Shown: positions 6,739-14,591 of the stretch, one piece after another
Position numbering within the stretch: position 1 is the first letter of the stretch
Layout of the letters: every line of letters starts with the position of its first letter
Assembly: GCA_900554215.1 (NCBI GenBank)
Contig: USGG01000017.1
Location: 1 to 33,311, forward strand
Length of the DNA: 33,311 bases
Direction: 5' to 3'
Source of the DNA: an uncultured Megasphaera sp.
GTDB taxonomy: Bacteria; Bacillota; Negativicutes; Veillonellales; Megasphaeraceae
Translations under genes and position numbers: made by a program
Notes under the pieces: model-generated
Seen by the model: only the letters and a program-made list of their open reading frames with translations
Database searches by the model: none
What the model was told of the DNA's origin: nothing

Positions 6739-8076
6739 CTATTTCTTTTTTCCGCGGGCCAGTGAAGCGAGGACTGAAAGCAGGCAGAGGACGGCAAACA
6801 GCGTATAGGACTGGCGCAGGGCGGCGCGCACGGCGTCGGCGTATAAGGCCGTTGCCACTGTATGCTGCGACAGAATCAGCGTGACGACGGCCATGCTGGA
6901 CGCTTGTCCGAGATTTCTGGCCAGGGCCAGCATGCTGGACGCTACGCCGTGATAGGCCGGCTTGACGGAGCTCATGATGGCGCTGTTGTTCGGCGCGCCG
7001 AATAAGGCAGATCCCGTCCCGATGAGGACGAGAAAGGCGGCGACTGCGGCGACGGATGCGTCGGGACAGACGGCGAAGCAGGCCAGTCCCAGCGTCGTCA
7101 GAGCCAGGCCGGCCGTCGTGATCGGCATGGGGCCGTAGGCGTCGGACAAGGCGCCGGCTTTCGGCGACAGCAGGGCCATGATGATGGGCTGGACGAGGAG
7201 TATCAGGCCCGAGACGGCCGGCGATAAGCCCGTCAGTACCTGAAGGTAGAGAGACAGCAGAAAGGACATGGCGTACGTCGCGCTGTATTGAATGAAGGCT
7301 GCCAGATTGGACATGGAAAAGGAGACGCTGCGGAAAATATACAGCGGCAGCAGGGGATGATAAGAACGGCTTTCGTGAAGGATAAAGGCTAGCAGCAGGA
7401 ACAAGCCGGCCCATAAGGGGAGGTTCGTTTCGGCATAGGACGATATTCCCCAGAGAAAGAGCACGATGCCGGCAATGGATAAGGCCGAGCTCACGGCGTT
7501 GACGAAGGGAGCGCCGCTGGCGTACCATTCCTGACGCACCGGGCGGATGAACAGATAGGCTGCGGAAGCCATGACGGCTGACAGGAGAAATATAGAGCGC
7601 CAGCCTGCATATTCCGTCAGCAGGCCGCCTGCGACCGGTCCCAGGGACAGGCCCAGGTAGGTCAGGCCGACGCAGATTCCGAGAATGCGGCCCTGGCAAT
7701 CCTCGTCTGTAGTTGCCAGCAGCAGGGGCATATAGGATACGTATACGGCTGACAAGGCGATGCCCTGCAAGGCCCGTATCGCGACGAGAACCGGCAGCGT
7801 CGCTGCCAGAGCAGCGGCAGCCGTCGTAAGGGCGAAGGCCAGGAGCGCCGCGGCATATGTTTTTCTGCGGCCATAGATATCGGATACCTTTCCCATCGGC
7901 AGCAGGCAGGCCGCTGTGGGGATCAGGAAGGCCGTGACGACCCAGCTCAGCTTATCCGGCGTCAGACCGAATTCATGGGACATGACGGGAATAGCGATGT
8001 TGACGGCTGTCGATAAAAATGAGCCGGCAAAGCTGATGATGCAGACGGAGTAAAAGATATGTTTTTCCATAGTCAT
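6739..8076 (-). CDS. MFS drug/metabolite exporter, DHA2-like
   Basis: A 445-residue integral membrane protein with many hydrophobic segments, most likely 12-14 helices. It begins FAGSFLSTAVNIAIPVMSHE, the typical first helix of multidrug exporters, and has MFS motif A as GKVSDIYGRRK after helix 2 and the exporter-type motif C as GLSLGPVAGGLL in helix 5. These features mark a proton-coupled exporter; substrates cannot be read from sequence. Two start codons (8074 and two codons later) are possible; the first has GAGGTGA at the better distance. It diverges from the methyltransferase-CsoR fusion gene, which invites the idea that the fused metal-sensor domain controls it. It ends 75 bases before the exported-protein gene. 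Confidence 0.87.
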   Translation of the reverse strand: MTMEKHIFYSVCIISFAGSFLSTAVNIAIPVMSHEFGLTPDKLSWVVTAFLIPTAACLLPMGKVSDIYGRRKTYAAALLAFALTTAAAALAATLPVLVAIRALQGIALSAVYVSYMPLLLATTDEDCQGRILGICVGLTYLGLSLGPVAGGLLTEYAGWRSIFLLSAVMASAAYLFIRPVRQEWYASGAPFVNAVSSALSIAGIVLFLWGISSYAETNLPLWAGLFLLLAFILHESRSYHPLLPLYIFRSVSFSMSNLAAFIQYSATYAMSFLLSLYLQVLTGLSPAVSGLILLVQPIIMALLSPKAGALSDAYGPMPITTAGLALTTLGLACFAVCPDASVAAVAAFLVLIGTGSALFGAPNNSAIMSSVKPAYHGVASSMLALARNLGQASSMAVVTLILSQHTVATALYADAVRAALRQSYTLFAVLCLLSVLASLARGKKK

Positions 8077-8112
8077 AGAGGCTCACCTCGCGAATGTGTT
8101 TCCCTTACCTGT

Positions 8113-8118
8113 ATTATA
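8113..8118 (-). promoter_or_regulatory. -10 element of the MFS exporter promoter
   Basis: TATAAT on the minus strand, 37 bases before the gene. The matching -35 (near 8136-8141) is weak and overlaps a GC-rich inverted repeat at 8127-8140, the kind of arrangement expected for a repressor site. Confidence 0.55.
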
Positions 8119-8126
8119 GCAAAAAA

Positions 8127-8140
8127 GCCCCGACGGGAGC
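8127..8140. repeat. GC-rich imperfect inverted repeat between divergent promoters
   Basis: GCCCCGACGGGAGC, an imperfect palindrome with C-tract and G-tract halves, sits between the MFS -10 and the fusion-gene -35. CsoR/RcnR-family repressors bind G/C-tract inverted repeats, so this is a candidate operator. On the minus strand it is followed by TTTTTT, so a short terminator-like hairpin is an alternative reading. Confidence 0.4.
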
Positions 8141-8179
8141 AGTCGTTTGTTTCAGGGCGCCATAGAGCGGACTTCATGT

Positions 8180-8208
8180 TTGTAAAATTTGCGGCCAGCC
8201 GTTACAAT
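8180..8208 (+). promoter_or_regulatory. Promoter of the methyltransferase-CsoR gene
   Basis: TTGTAA (8180-8185), 17-base spacer, TACAAT (8203-8208). It overlaps the in-frame ATGs at 8189 and 8207, so transcription would begin after them; this supports the start codon at 8243. Confidence 0.65.
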
Positions 8209-8242
8209 GATAGAAAAGGATGAAAGGAAACGACCAGAGACA

Positions 8243-9157
8243 ATGGATAAAGAACATATATATTTTGAAAATTATGCCGATACATGGGACCGGGACCGCA
8301 AGGAAAATCCGGAAAAGCTGCAGTTTCTGCTGAATCTGGCAAGGATACAGGCCGGGGCGTCGGTGCTGGACGCAGGCTGCGGCACCGGCGTGCTGCTGCC
8401 GTATATAAGCCGGGCTGTCGGCGAAGGGGGAACGGTGACGGGCCTCGATTATTCCCGGCAAATGCTGGATAAGGCGAGGAAAAAATTTTCCGATTTGCCG
8501 GGCCTCTCGCTGGTAGAGGGCGACGTGCTGAAATACGACCTGCCGGAGCAGGCCTACGACGCCGTCGTCTGCCTGAATTTTTATCCTCATATCAGCAGCC
8601 GCAGCCGGGACTTTGTCAAAAAGATGCGGCGATCCTTAAAGGACGGAGGCTCCCTGATCGTCATGCACGACATGGGACGGCAGCAGGTAAACTGCATTCA
8701 CGACGACCGGGCAGACCGCCGGCTGCTGCCGCCTGCGGACATGCTGGCGGCAGATCTTGTCGGCGGGGGATTTACTCTTTCGGTTGCCGTTGACTGGGAC
8801 GATCTATATTTTGTCAGCGTGACGAAGGCCGACGAATTCTCTTACGATCCCTACGGCCGCGGCGGCGCTGCTGCTCCGGCCGGCGGCCCGCACCGCAGCC
8901 ATACGCAGAAGAAGGCCGTCGTCAACCGCCTGGCCCGCGTCGGGGGCCATTTGGAGGCGATCAAGAGGATGGTAGAAGACGAGCGCGACTGCAGCGATGT
9001 GCTGGTACAGCTGGCCGCCGTCGATTCTGCCGTCGTCAGCGTCAGTAAGGTCATCTTGAAGGATCACATCGACCACTGCCTGGCCGACGCCGTGCGGGGA
9101 AACGATTTGGAATCTGTGGAAAAGCTCAAGAAGGCCATCAGTATTTTTGTGAAATAG
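8243..9157 (+). CDS. SAM methyltransferase fused to a CsoR/FrmR-family metal-sensor domain
   Basis: A 304-residue two-domain protein when started at ATG 8243, the start supported by the promoter upstream. Residues 1 to about 197 form a class I SAM-dependent methyltransferase: motif I VLDAGCGTG (41-49), then GLDYS and EGDVL. Residues 220-304 match a whole CsoR-type domain, with VVNRLARVGGHLEAIKRMV followed by the ligand set C250, H275 and C279 (in DHIDHC). In free-standing CsoR proteins this set binds Cu(I) or reacts with thiol-modifying compounds, and metal binding releases DNA. The linker (about 198-219) is Gly/Ala/Pro-rich and includes HRSH, resembling the His-containing start of free-standing relatives. 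There is no stop or start between the domains. The methylated substrate and the sensed ligand are unknown. Confidence 0.85.
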   Translation: MDKEHIYFENYADTWDRDRKENPEKLQFLLNLARIQAGASVLDAGCGTGVLLPYISRAVGEGGTVTGLDYSRQMLDKARKKFSDLPGLSLVEGDVLKYDLPEQAYDAVVCLNFYPHISSRSRDFVKKMRRSLKDGGSLIVMHDMGRQQVNCIHDDRADRRLLPPADMLAADLVGGGFTLSVAVDWDDLYFVSVTKADEFSYDPYGRGGAAAPAGGPHRSHTQKKAVVNRLARVGGHLEAIKRMVEDERDCSDVLVQLAAVDSAVVSVSKVILKDHIDHCLADAVRGNDLESVEKLKKAISIFVK

Positions 9158-9188
9158 GCCGCTTCGCTATGCGCCGCCTTTTCCCGTA

Positions 9189-9197
9189 TGGTATAAT
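9189..9197 (+). promoter_or_regulatory. Extended -10 promoter of the macro/CpXC operon
   Basis: TGGTATAAT: TG at 9189-9190 and TATAAT at 9192-9197, with no good -35. It starts 32 bases after the fusion-gene stop, so the macro/CpXC pair can be expressed separately. Confidence 0.6.
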
Positions 9198-9239
9198 GAA
9201 TTTATATGTACGAGCGTATATCGTAAAGGATGTGATACC

Positions 9240-10028
9240 ATGCAATTTCGCGTGTTAGTGGGAGATATAACGAAATGGCCGGCCGACGCCATCGTCAATT
9301 CGGCCAGCTCCAGCCTGTTGGGCCTGAGCGGCGCCGTCGACAGGGCCGTCCATAAGGCCGGCGGCATTTCGCTGACAGCGGCGTGCCGTTCCCTGAAGGG
9401 CTGCCGCACAGGCGACGCTAAGATAACCTTTGGCTACAAGCTGCCTGCGAAATATGTGATTCATGCCGTAGGGCCTATCTGGGTCGGCGGCAAGCGCGGC
9501 GAAGAAGAAGAGCTGCTGTCTTGCTACAGGAAGAGCCTGAGCCTGGCCGAAGAAAAGGGAGTGCGTCATTTGGCCTTTACTTCGGTCAGCACGGAAGATA
9601 AGCGCTATCCCAGGCAGCGCGCCGCCGCGGCCGTCGTGCCGCTGCTCATGGAAGAGGGAGGAAGAATGGAACGCATCGATTTGGTCTGCACCGATGCGGA
9701 TATGCAGGCTGTGTACACGCGGGCGGCCGTCCTCTTTTGGCTGCGTCACCTCAACGATGCCCATAAGGACGAATTGGCCGACATGATAGAAGAGGCGATG
9801 ATTTCCCTGGTCATGCTGCAGGTGGAAACGGATAAGCCCGATCCTATCGCCTTTGCCGAACAGGTGCGGTCCATGAAGCGGGTGCTGCGCCCCTTCCTGG
9901 ATATGAGCCAGCCTCGCGGCATCGTCGATATTGAAAAGGCCGCCGATACGGTGATGCAGTCGTACCAGGAGCAGCCGGAAATCAAGAGCAGCTCCGGCCT
10001 GGAATCGCTGCTGCAGTCGTATTATTGA
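9240..10028 (+). CDS. Divergent macro-domain protein with a C-terminal helical extension
   Basis: A 262-residue protein. Residues 1 to about 165 are a macro domain, the fold that binds ADP-ribose and in MacroD-type enzymes removes it from proteins or O-acetyl-ADP-ribose. GDIT (8-11) and VIHAVGPIW are intact. Key active-site parts are altered: the usual NAAN is NSAS (20-23), the glycine-rich GGGV loop reads GLSGAV (28-33), and SSGIFGYP of the second paralogue at 16728 is STEDKRYP at the same residues, 117-124. It may bind a nucleotide without hydrolysing it. Residues about 170-262 are predicted helical and match nothing I recognise. A good ribosome site (AAAGGATGTG) precedes the ATG. The CpXC gene follows after 38 bases, so they form a pair. 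Confidence 0.82.
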   Translation: MQFRVLVGDITKWPADAIVNSASSSLLGLSGAVDRAVHKAGGISLTAACRSLKGCRTGDAKITFGYKLPAKYVIHAVGPIWVGGKRGEEEELLSCYRKSLSLAEEKGVRHLAFTSVSTEDKRYPRQRAAAAVVPLLMEEGGRMERIDLVCTDADMQAVYTRAAVLFWLRHLNDAHKDELADMIEEAMISLVMLQVETDKPDPIAFAEQVRSMKRVLRPFLDMSQPRGIVDIEKAADTVMQSYQEQPEIKSSSGLESLLQSYY

Positions 10029-10066
10029 GCGGCGCAGAAACACTATAGGATAAGAGAGGATACATC

Positions 10067-10882
10067 ATGGCAGTTGAAGAACATCAGCAGAAAGACAGGA
10101 CGCACCGCGCCGAGCTGCAGCTCACGTGCCCGGCCTGCGGAGGCGTCGGCGCGTTTTCCACATGGGACTGCATTGACGGCGGGGAAAACGCCGAGCTGCG
10201 ACGGCGCGTGCTTCACGATGAAGGATTATTTTTTTATCAATGCCCCCATTGCCATAGCCGGATACATGTAGAAAGCCCCTGCTTGTACGTCGACAAGCAT
10301 AAGAAATTTATGGTATGGCATATACCGGACCCGAAAACGCCCGTTACGTCGGAAGACGTGCGCTCCTTTTTAGGCGGCGATTCGTTCGCAGACTACCGCT
10401 GCCGGGCAGCGCTGACCTGGGGCGAATGGCGGGAAAAAATCATCGAAATAGAGAGCGGATATGACGACAGGCTGTATGAAATCATCAAATACGGCGCGTA
10501 CCAGCTCGTTAAGAAAGAGGATCGGGAAAAGCTGCCTCTGGAGGCCTATCACATCGATTTGACTGAAGGCGGCGGCAGTGCGGACGTGTCCCTCGTGTTC
10601 CTGGAAAAGGACCGCAAGGGTATGGGATATGTATATGATATTACGCCGAAGGTAAAAGAAGTGACGGCGGATATTTTCCTGCCTCTGCTGGAGCGGATTC
10701 CCGCTATGAACGAAACGGGGCGGTTCGACCGCTTCAGCTATTCCTGGGCCCAGCAATTCATGTCCCAGGTTTTAAAAGCCGCGTCGTCGGGACAGGAGGC
10801 GTATAGCCAGCTCCTCGGATTTTGGGTGCAGACCCTCGGCAAGGAGCTGTTCCATGCGGAGATACAGCCTGCTGAGGCATAA
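10067..10882 (+). CDS. CpXC-domain zinc-ribbon protein
   Basis: A 271-residue protein whose first part fits the CpXC family: two Cys pairs, CPAC (21-24) and CPHC (59-62), each preceded by a short strand, should bind one zinc ion. A segment beginning KFMVWHIPD follows, as in family members. The remaining 170 residues are mixed alpha/beta without a motif I know. The family is widespread in Firmicutes and has no established function. GAGAGGA precedes the ATG, 38 bases after the macro-domain gene, and a terminator follows, so the two genes form a small operon. A joint role is an inference from this layout. Confidence 0.78.
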   Translation: MAVEEHQQKDRTHRAELQLTCPACGGVGAFSTWDCIDGGENAELRRRVLHDEGLFFYQCPHCHSRIHVESPCLYVDKHKKFMVWHIPDPKTPVTSEDVRSFLGGDSFADYRCRAALTWGEWREKIIEIESGYDDRLYEIIKYGAYQLVKKEDREKLPLEAYHIDLTEGGGSADVSLVFLEKDRKGMGYVYDITPKVKEVTADIFLPLLERIPAMNETGRFDRFSYSWAQQFMSQVLKAASSGQEAYSQLLGFWVQTLGKELFHAEIQPAEA

Positions 10883-10900
10883 GGATACGATTAGCATAGG

Positions 10901-10950
10901 AAACACGTGTTTTCGGCGGAAGCCCTGCCGGAGATACGTGTTTTTTATTT
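10901..10950 (+). terminator. Terminator of the macro/CpXC operon
   Basis: An 8-bp outer stem (10901-10908 with 10936-10943) encloses a partly paired GC-rich loop and leads into TTTTTT. Confidence 0.7.
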
Positions 10951-10963
10951 ACGGCTTGGAAAA

Positions 10964-10992
10964 TTGACATATGATTTAATAAAAAATATAAT
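10964..10992 (+). promoter_or_regulatory. Consensus sigma-A promoter of the carboxypeptidase operon
   Basis: Perfect TTGACA (10964-10969), 17-base spacer, perfect TATAAT (10987-10992). This is the strongest promoter seen in the window. The leader to the ATG is about 60 bases. Confidence 0.9.
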
Positions 10993-11059
10993 AAGCATTA
11001 TATTTAGAAGCTGCCGGCAGGCAGCAGAATATGTATTTTGATAAGGAAGTGGATGCAGC

Positions 11060-11908
11060 ATGTTTTGTAAATGGCGGCGCATCATGGCAGTCAGCCTGTG
11101 CGCCTTGTTTTTAGCAGTCTGCTCCGGCGTAAGCGGGAGCGCGGCTCAGGCGGCGGTACCGTCGACAGGAGCGGAAGCGGCCTGCATGATCGACGCCGAT
11201 ACGGGAAAAATATTGTACCAGGTCAACCCTACGAAATGGATGCACCCGGCGAGCACTACGAAAATCGTGACGCTCATCACGGCGTTGGACCAGAAAGAAG
11301 ACGAGCTGGACCAGCCGCTGAAGATTTCCAGCTACGCGGCGAATACGGAGCCCTCTTCGCTGGGCATTGCGCCGGGAGACAAGCTGAGCGTACGGGAAGC
11401 GCTGCGCGGCATGATGGTCGTATCGGGGAATGACGCCGCCGTCGCCGTAGCGGAAACGCTGGGCGGGTCCGTAGCCGGGTACGCCGACATGATGAATGCG
11501 GAAGCTGTGAAAATGGGGGCAAAGCACACGCATTTCGTCAATCCTCACGGCCTGACGGCGGCGAAGCACTACACGACGGCCGTCGATATGGCGAAGATGG
11601 CGGCCTACGGCATGAAGAAATTCCCGGAATTCCGCCGCATCGTAAGCCTTACGTCGTACGACGTGCAGTATCTGGACGGCCGGACGCCGAAGCACGTCAC
11701 GACGACGAACCGCTTTTTGACCAGCGGGTATAAGGGCGCCGACGGCATCAAGACGGGCTTTACCAATGCGGCCGGCGACTGCCTGGTCGCATCGGCGACG
11801 CGGAACGGCCGCACGCTCCTCGTCGTCCTGTTCAACGACGACAACCGCTGGGAAGATGCGCCGGCTATCCTCGATTACGGGTTCCGGCGTCTTCAGACAG
11901 GCAAATAA
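11060..11908 (+). CDS. D-alanyl-D-alanine carboxypeptidase, peptidase S11 family
   Basis: A 282-residue serine peptidase that removes the terminal D-Ala from peptidoglycan stem peptides in the periplasm (low-molecular-mass penicillin-binding protein). All three active-site motifs are present: SxxK as S65-T-T-K68, SGN at 122-124, and KTG at 231-233. A signal peptide spans about residues 1-31 (basic MFCKWRR, hydrophobic core, AQA cut). The protein ends soon after the catalytic domain: it lacks the C-terminal beta domain and amphipathic membrane anchor of DacA, so it is probably soluble or held by an uncleaved signal segment. AAGGAAGTGG precedes the ATG. A response-regulator-like gene follows after 36 bases on the same transcript. 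Confidence 0.93.
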   Translation: MFCKWRRIMAVSLCALFLAVCSGVSGSAAQAAVPSTGAEAACMIDADTGKILYQVNPTKWMHPASTTKIVTLITALDQKEDELDQPLKISSYAANTEPSSLGIAPGDKLSVREALRGMMVVSGNDAAVAVAETLGGSVAGYADMMNAEAVKMGAKHTHFVNPHGLTAAKHYTTAVDMAKMAAYGMKKFPEFRRIVSLTSYDVQYLDGRTPKHVTTTNRFLTSGYKGADGIKTGFTNAAGDCLVASATRNGRTLLVVLFNDDNRWEDAPAILDYGFRRLQTGK

Positions 11909-11944
11909 GTCTTTCTATTCATCTGGCGCAGAGGGGGAATTTCA

Positions 11945-12643
11945 ATGGCGCACATGTTGATTATTGGGGGAACGGGCACGTCAAGTGCCTGGGAAAAAGG
12001 CTTTTTTGAAAAGAAGGGATTCGACGTTGCCGCCGCGGCCGGCGGAAAAGTCGGGCTGGCGGCGGCGAAGCAGGGAGGGATCGACGTAATCCTGATTCAT
12101 TCGCCCTTGCCGGATGGGGACAGCATAGGACTGTGCTGTCAGATTCGCGCGGCCCAGAACGTCCCGGTGTTTCTCGTCGCAGAAAGGGGCTGCGACGAAG
12201 AACAAATCAAGGCATTGGAAGCCGGGGCAGACGATTATATTACGGCTCCCGTTTCGCCGGCCGTCATGGCGGCGCGCATCGAAGCGTGCTTGTCCATGCG
12301 CCGCCGGCTGCTGGAAGAACGGCGGACCGTCGGTGAAGACGCGGATATCTGCGCCGGCGACTTAACGATTTTTATTCGCCGCCGCCAAGCCTTCCGCGGC
12401 CGGACGGAAATCCCGCTGACCGTTAAAGAGTTCGACTTGCTGGCATTTTTAGCCGGCCATCCCAATCAGGTGTTTTCCAAGCAGGAGCTGTTTAAGCAGG
12501 TCTGGCATCTCGACGCCAGCGGAGATTTGGCGACTGTAACGGTCCACATCAACCGGCTGCGGGAAAAGCTGAATCAAGTATCGCCGGCGTTTACGGCCAT
12601 TGAAACCGTATGGGGGAACGGCTACCGCTTTCAAACTGCATAA
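11945..12643 (+). CDS. OmpR-type regulator with a degenerate receiver domain
   Basis: A 232-residue protein with a receiver-like domain (1 to about 120) and an OmpR/PhoB winged-helix DNA-binding domain (about 130-232, ending in the usual VWGNGYRF wing). The receiver fold is recognisable from ALEAGADDYI and DVILIHSPLPDGDS, but every residue of the phosphorylation site is altered: the phospho-acceptor Asp is H52, the N-terminal acidic pair is replaced (LIIGGTG), the Thr/Ser switch is V78, and the Lys of the TKP motif is A101. It should not be phosphorylated by a histidine kinase, and no kinase gene lies nearby. It shares a transcript with the D,D-carboxypeptidase, so a role in envelope control is plausible but inferred. 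GAGGGGGA precedes the ATG. Confidence 0.9.
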   Translation: MAHMLIIGGTGTSSAWEKGFFEKKGFDVAAAAGGKVGLAAAKQGGIDVILIHSPLPDGDSIGLCCQIRAAQNVPVFLVAERGCDEEQIKALEAGADDYITAPVSPAVMAARIEACLSMRRRLLEERRTVGEDADICAGDLTIFIRRRQAFRGRTEIPLTVKEFDLLAFLAGHPNQVFSKQELFKQVWHLDASGDLATVTVHINRLREKLNQVSPAFTAIETVWGNGYRFQTA

Positions 12644-12650
12644 GCAATAC

Positions 12651-12695
12651 GAAAAAGACCCTGTCTGAACCGGTTCAGACAGGGTCTTTCGTATC
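12651..12695. terminator. Bidirectional terminator between convergent genes
   Basis: A perfect 36-base palindrome (12654-12689) centred on AACCGGTT, with AAAAA before and TTTC after it. It can form a stem on both strands and serves both the regulator gene and the phosphoethanolamine transferase gene. Confidence 0.88.
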
Positions 12696-12716
12696 GTATA
12701 AAAGAATGGGAACCCG

Positions 12717-14576
12717 TTAGAATTCCGTATCCTCCAGCAAGCTGACCTTGCCGAAGCGGGTTACGAGATCCTTTCGTTCCATTTTCCACTGCGACGACGC
12801 GATGCTGTACGTCGGGTCGTAGTTGGGCGACTGCATGTTGAGGATGCCGCAGACAAATTCATAGGCTAAATCATTGGTAAAGAACTTATCTTTATTTTGT
12901 TTGACGGCTTCGACGACTTCGGGATTGCGGGCCTGATAGCCTTCCGATAAGTAGCAGAACATGGGAATGCGCAGGACCTTGAAGGAGATGTCGTCAGGCT
13001 GGCGGCCTTTGTCGGGGTCGCTGCCGTGGTCGGAGAAGTAAATCATGGCGTCTAAGTTGAGATTTTCCTTGGCGTATTCGAAAATCTGCGACAATACCCA
13101 GTCCGTATACAGGACGGTATTGTCGAAATCGGCCTGCTGATTTACCGTGCCGTCGTTAAATACCTGGAATTCCTTGGGATAGCGGTTGCGGTATTCAATG
13201 TGGCTGCCCATGAGGTGGAGGACGACGAAGTTCTTTTCATTCGGGTCGACGCGCTGCAGGAACTGCAGGAGCGCACCGTCCATCGTCGACTGCTTCAATT
13301 CCTGGTCTACCCATTCGGATACGTCGGCGGTCTTGGCGACGAGCGTGATGGGCGTGTCAGCGACGCCGATGGAGCCCTGGTTGCTAAACCAGTACGTCTT
13401 ATAGCCGGCCTTTTTCGCCATATCTAAAATGGAAATGGAAGAATTGAATTCCTTATTATTGTAGAAATTGGCTTCCGTCAAGGCCCGTTCCAAAACGGGG
13501 ACGGTGTACCAGACGCAGCTGTAGGCATTGGAAAACAGCGTAAAGTCCGGGTCTTCCTTCATAGCTGTCAGCCATGGTGTATTTTCTACGTGATTCGGGT
13601 TGAAGGCGTGCATGAGGGTCCGCGTTTCCGACTCGCCGATGACGACGACGACCGTATTAGGGTATTCGGCTGGATTCAGCTGGACCGCCTGCAGGGCGGC
13701 GAATTTGCCGTCATGGTTTTCCGCATACAAGGCGGAGCGTTCCATGTAATCGTGCGTATCGATAAAGGTGCGGATCGGGAAGGCCTGAGGGAAAATTTCT
13801 TCGCCCAGAGCGCCGACAGATGGAAAAATAATCAGCAGTGACAGCAAGGGGAGGATCTTTCGGTACACCGGCGTACGGGGCAAGGTCTTCTGCGTGTAAT
13901 TAGCGAAGAGAAGTCCGCCGATTAAAAGCGCTACGAACAATACGATAAAGACGATGCGGCCAATGCCGAGGGAATGGAAGTATTCCAGCGTTTCCGCCGG
14001 CCCTGTTTGGAAAATGAGCAGCGCCCCTGACGTGGTAATGCACGAGTGGTACAGGGCGAAGTACACCCACTGCAGGGCGATGACGAAGAAGGCTGCAAAC
14101 TGCACGGCCGTCATGATAGCCGCGCTGATTTTGCGGTTTAAAAACTGCCGGGCTGCCATGTTCAGACAAAAGAGAATGGCGAATAGATACAGGCCGACGT
14201 AAATATCATACATATTATTTAAATACACTGTATTCTGCTGTATCAGCGTGATATAGCTCAGATAAGGCCCCGTCACGATCCAGCTGACGGCGATGAGGGC
14301 CGTCGGCACGACGGAAGCGATGCATAGATGACGCCAATACAGGGCCAGGGACAGGACGACGGCTCCTACGGCTGGAATCAGCCCGACCGTCATGTGATGT
14401 ATATTATCAGGCCCCAGGCCGAGGGACACGAGAAACTGCCATTGATAGCACAAGGCGTAGATGACGAAAAACGTACATAGCAAGTAAACGAGCCTGCGTC
14501 TTGAAACGGCAGAAGAAAAATCCGCTTTCAACGAAGACAAGGACAACCGCTGCGGTTTATTGGCGGGTTTTACCAT
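12717..14576 (-). CDS. Phosphoethanolamine transferase, EptA/CptA type
   Basis: A 619-residue inner-membrane enzyme. The first 230 residues hold about five transmembrane helices after a basic cytoplasmic start. The periplasmic alkaline-phosphatase-like domain follows, with metal-binding IGES (313-316, E315), a threonine nucleophile candidate T358 in CVWYTVP, LHLMGSH (453-459) and the zinc pair in FSDHG (514-518). The family moves phosphoethanolamine from phosphatidylethanolamine to lipid A or core sugars of lipopolysaccharide; such changes lower surface charge and can raise resistance to cationic peptides. This fits a diderm organism. The nucleophile is assigned by position only. Three repeats of TGTAAA lie in its leader, which may mean regulated expression. 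Confidence 0.88.
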   Translation of the reverse strand: MVKPANKPQRLSLSSLKADFSSAVSRRRLVYLLCTFFVIYALCYQWQFLVSLGLGPDNIHHMTVGLIPAVGAVVLSLALYWRHLCIASVVPTALIAVSWIVTGPYLSYITLIQQNTVYLNNMYDIYVGLYLFAILFCLNMAARQFLNRKISAAIMTAVQFAAFFVIALQWVYFALYHSCITTSGALLIFQTGPAETLEYFHSLGIGRIVFIVLFVALLIGGLLFANYTQKTLPRTPVYRKILPLLSLLIIFPSVGALGEEIFPQAFPIRTFIDTHDYMERSALYAENHDGKFAALQAVQLNPAEYPNTVVVVIGESETRTLMHAFNPNHVENTPWLTAMKEDPDFTLFSNAYSCVWYTVPVLERALTEANFYNNKEFNSSISILDMAKKAGYKTYWFSNQGSIGVADTPITLVAKTADVSEWVDQELKQSTMDGALLQFLQRVDPNEKNFVVLHLMGSHIEYRNRYPKEFQVFNDGTVNQQADFDNTVLYTDWVLSQIFEYAKENLNLDAMIYFSDHGSDPDKGRQPDDISFKVLRIPMFCYLSEGYQARNPEVVEAVKQNKDKFFTNDLAYEFVCGILNMQSPNYDPTYSIASSQWKMERKDLVTRFGKVSLLEDTEF

Positions 14577-14591
14577 GGAATGTCACCTTTC

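Noticed and set aside
8189..8242. Longer start for the methyltransferase-CsoR protein
   Set aside because: The in-frame ATGs at 8189 and 8207 overlap the promoter, so they would not be in the transcript.
10901..10950. Hairpin considered as a riboswitch for the carboxypeptidase operon
   Set aside because: It lies before the consensus promoter at 10964, so it belongs to the upstream transcript as a terminator.
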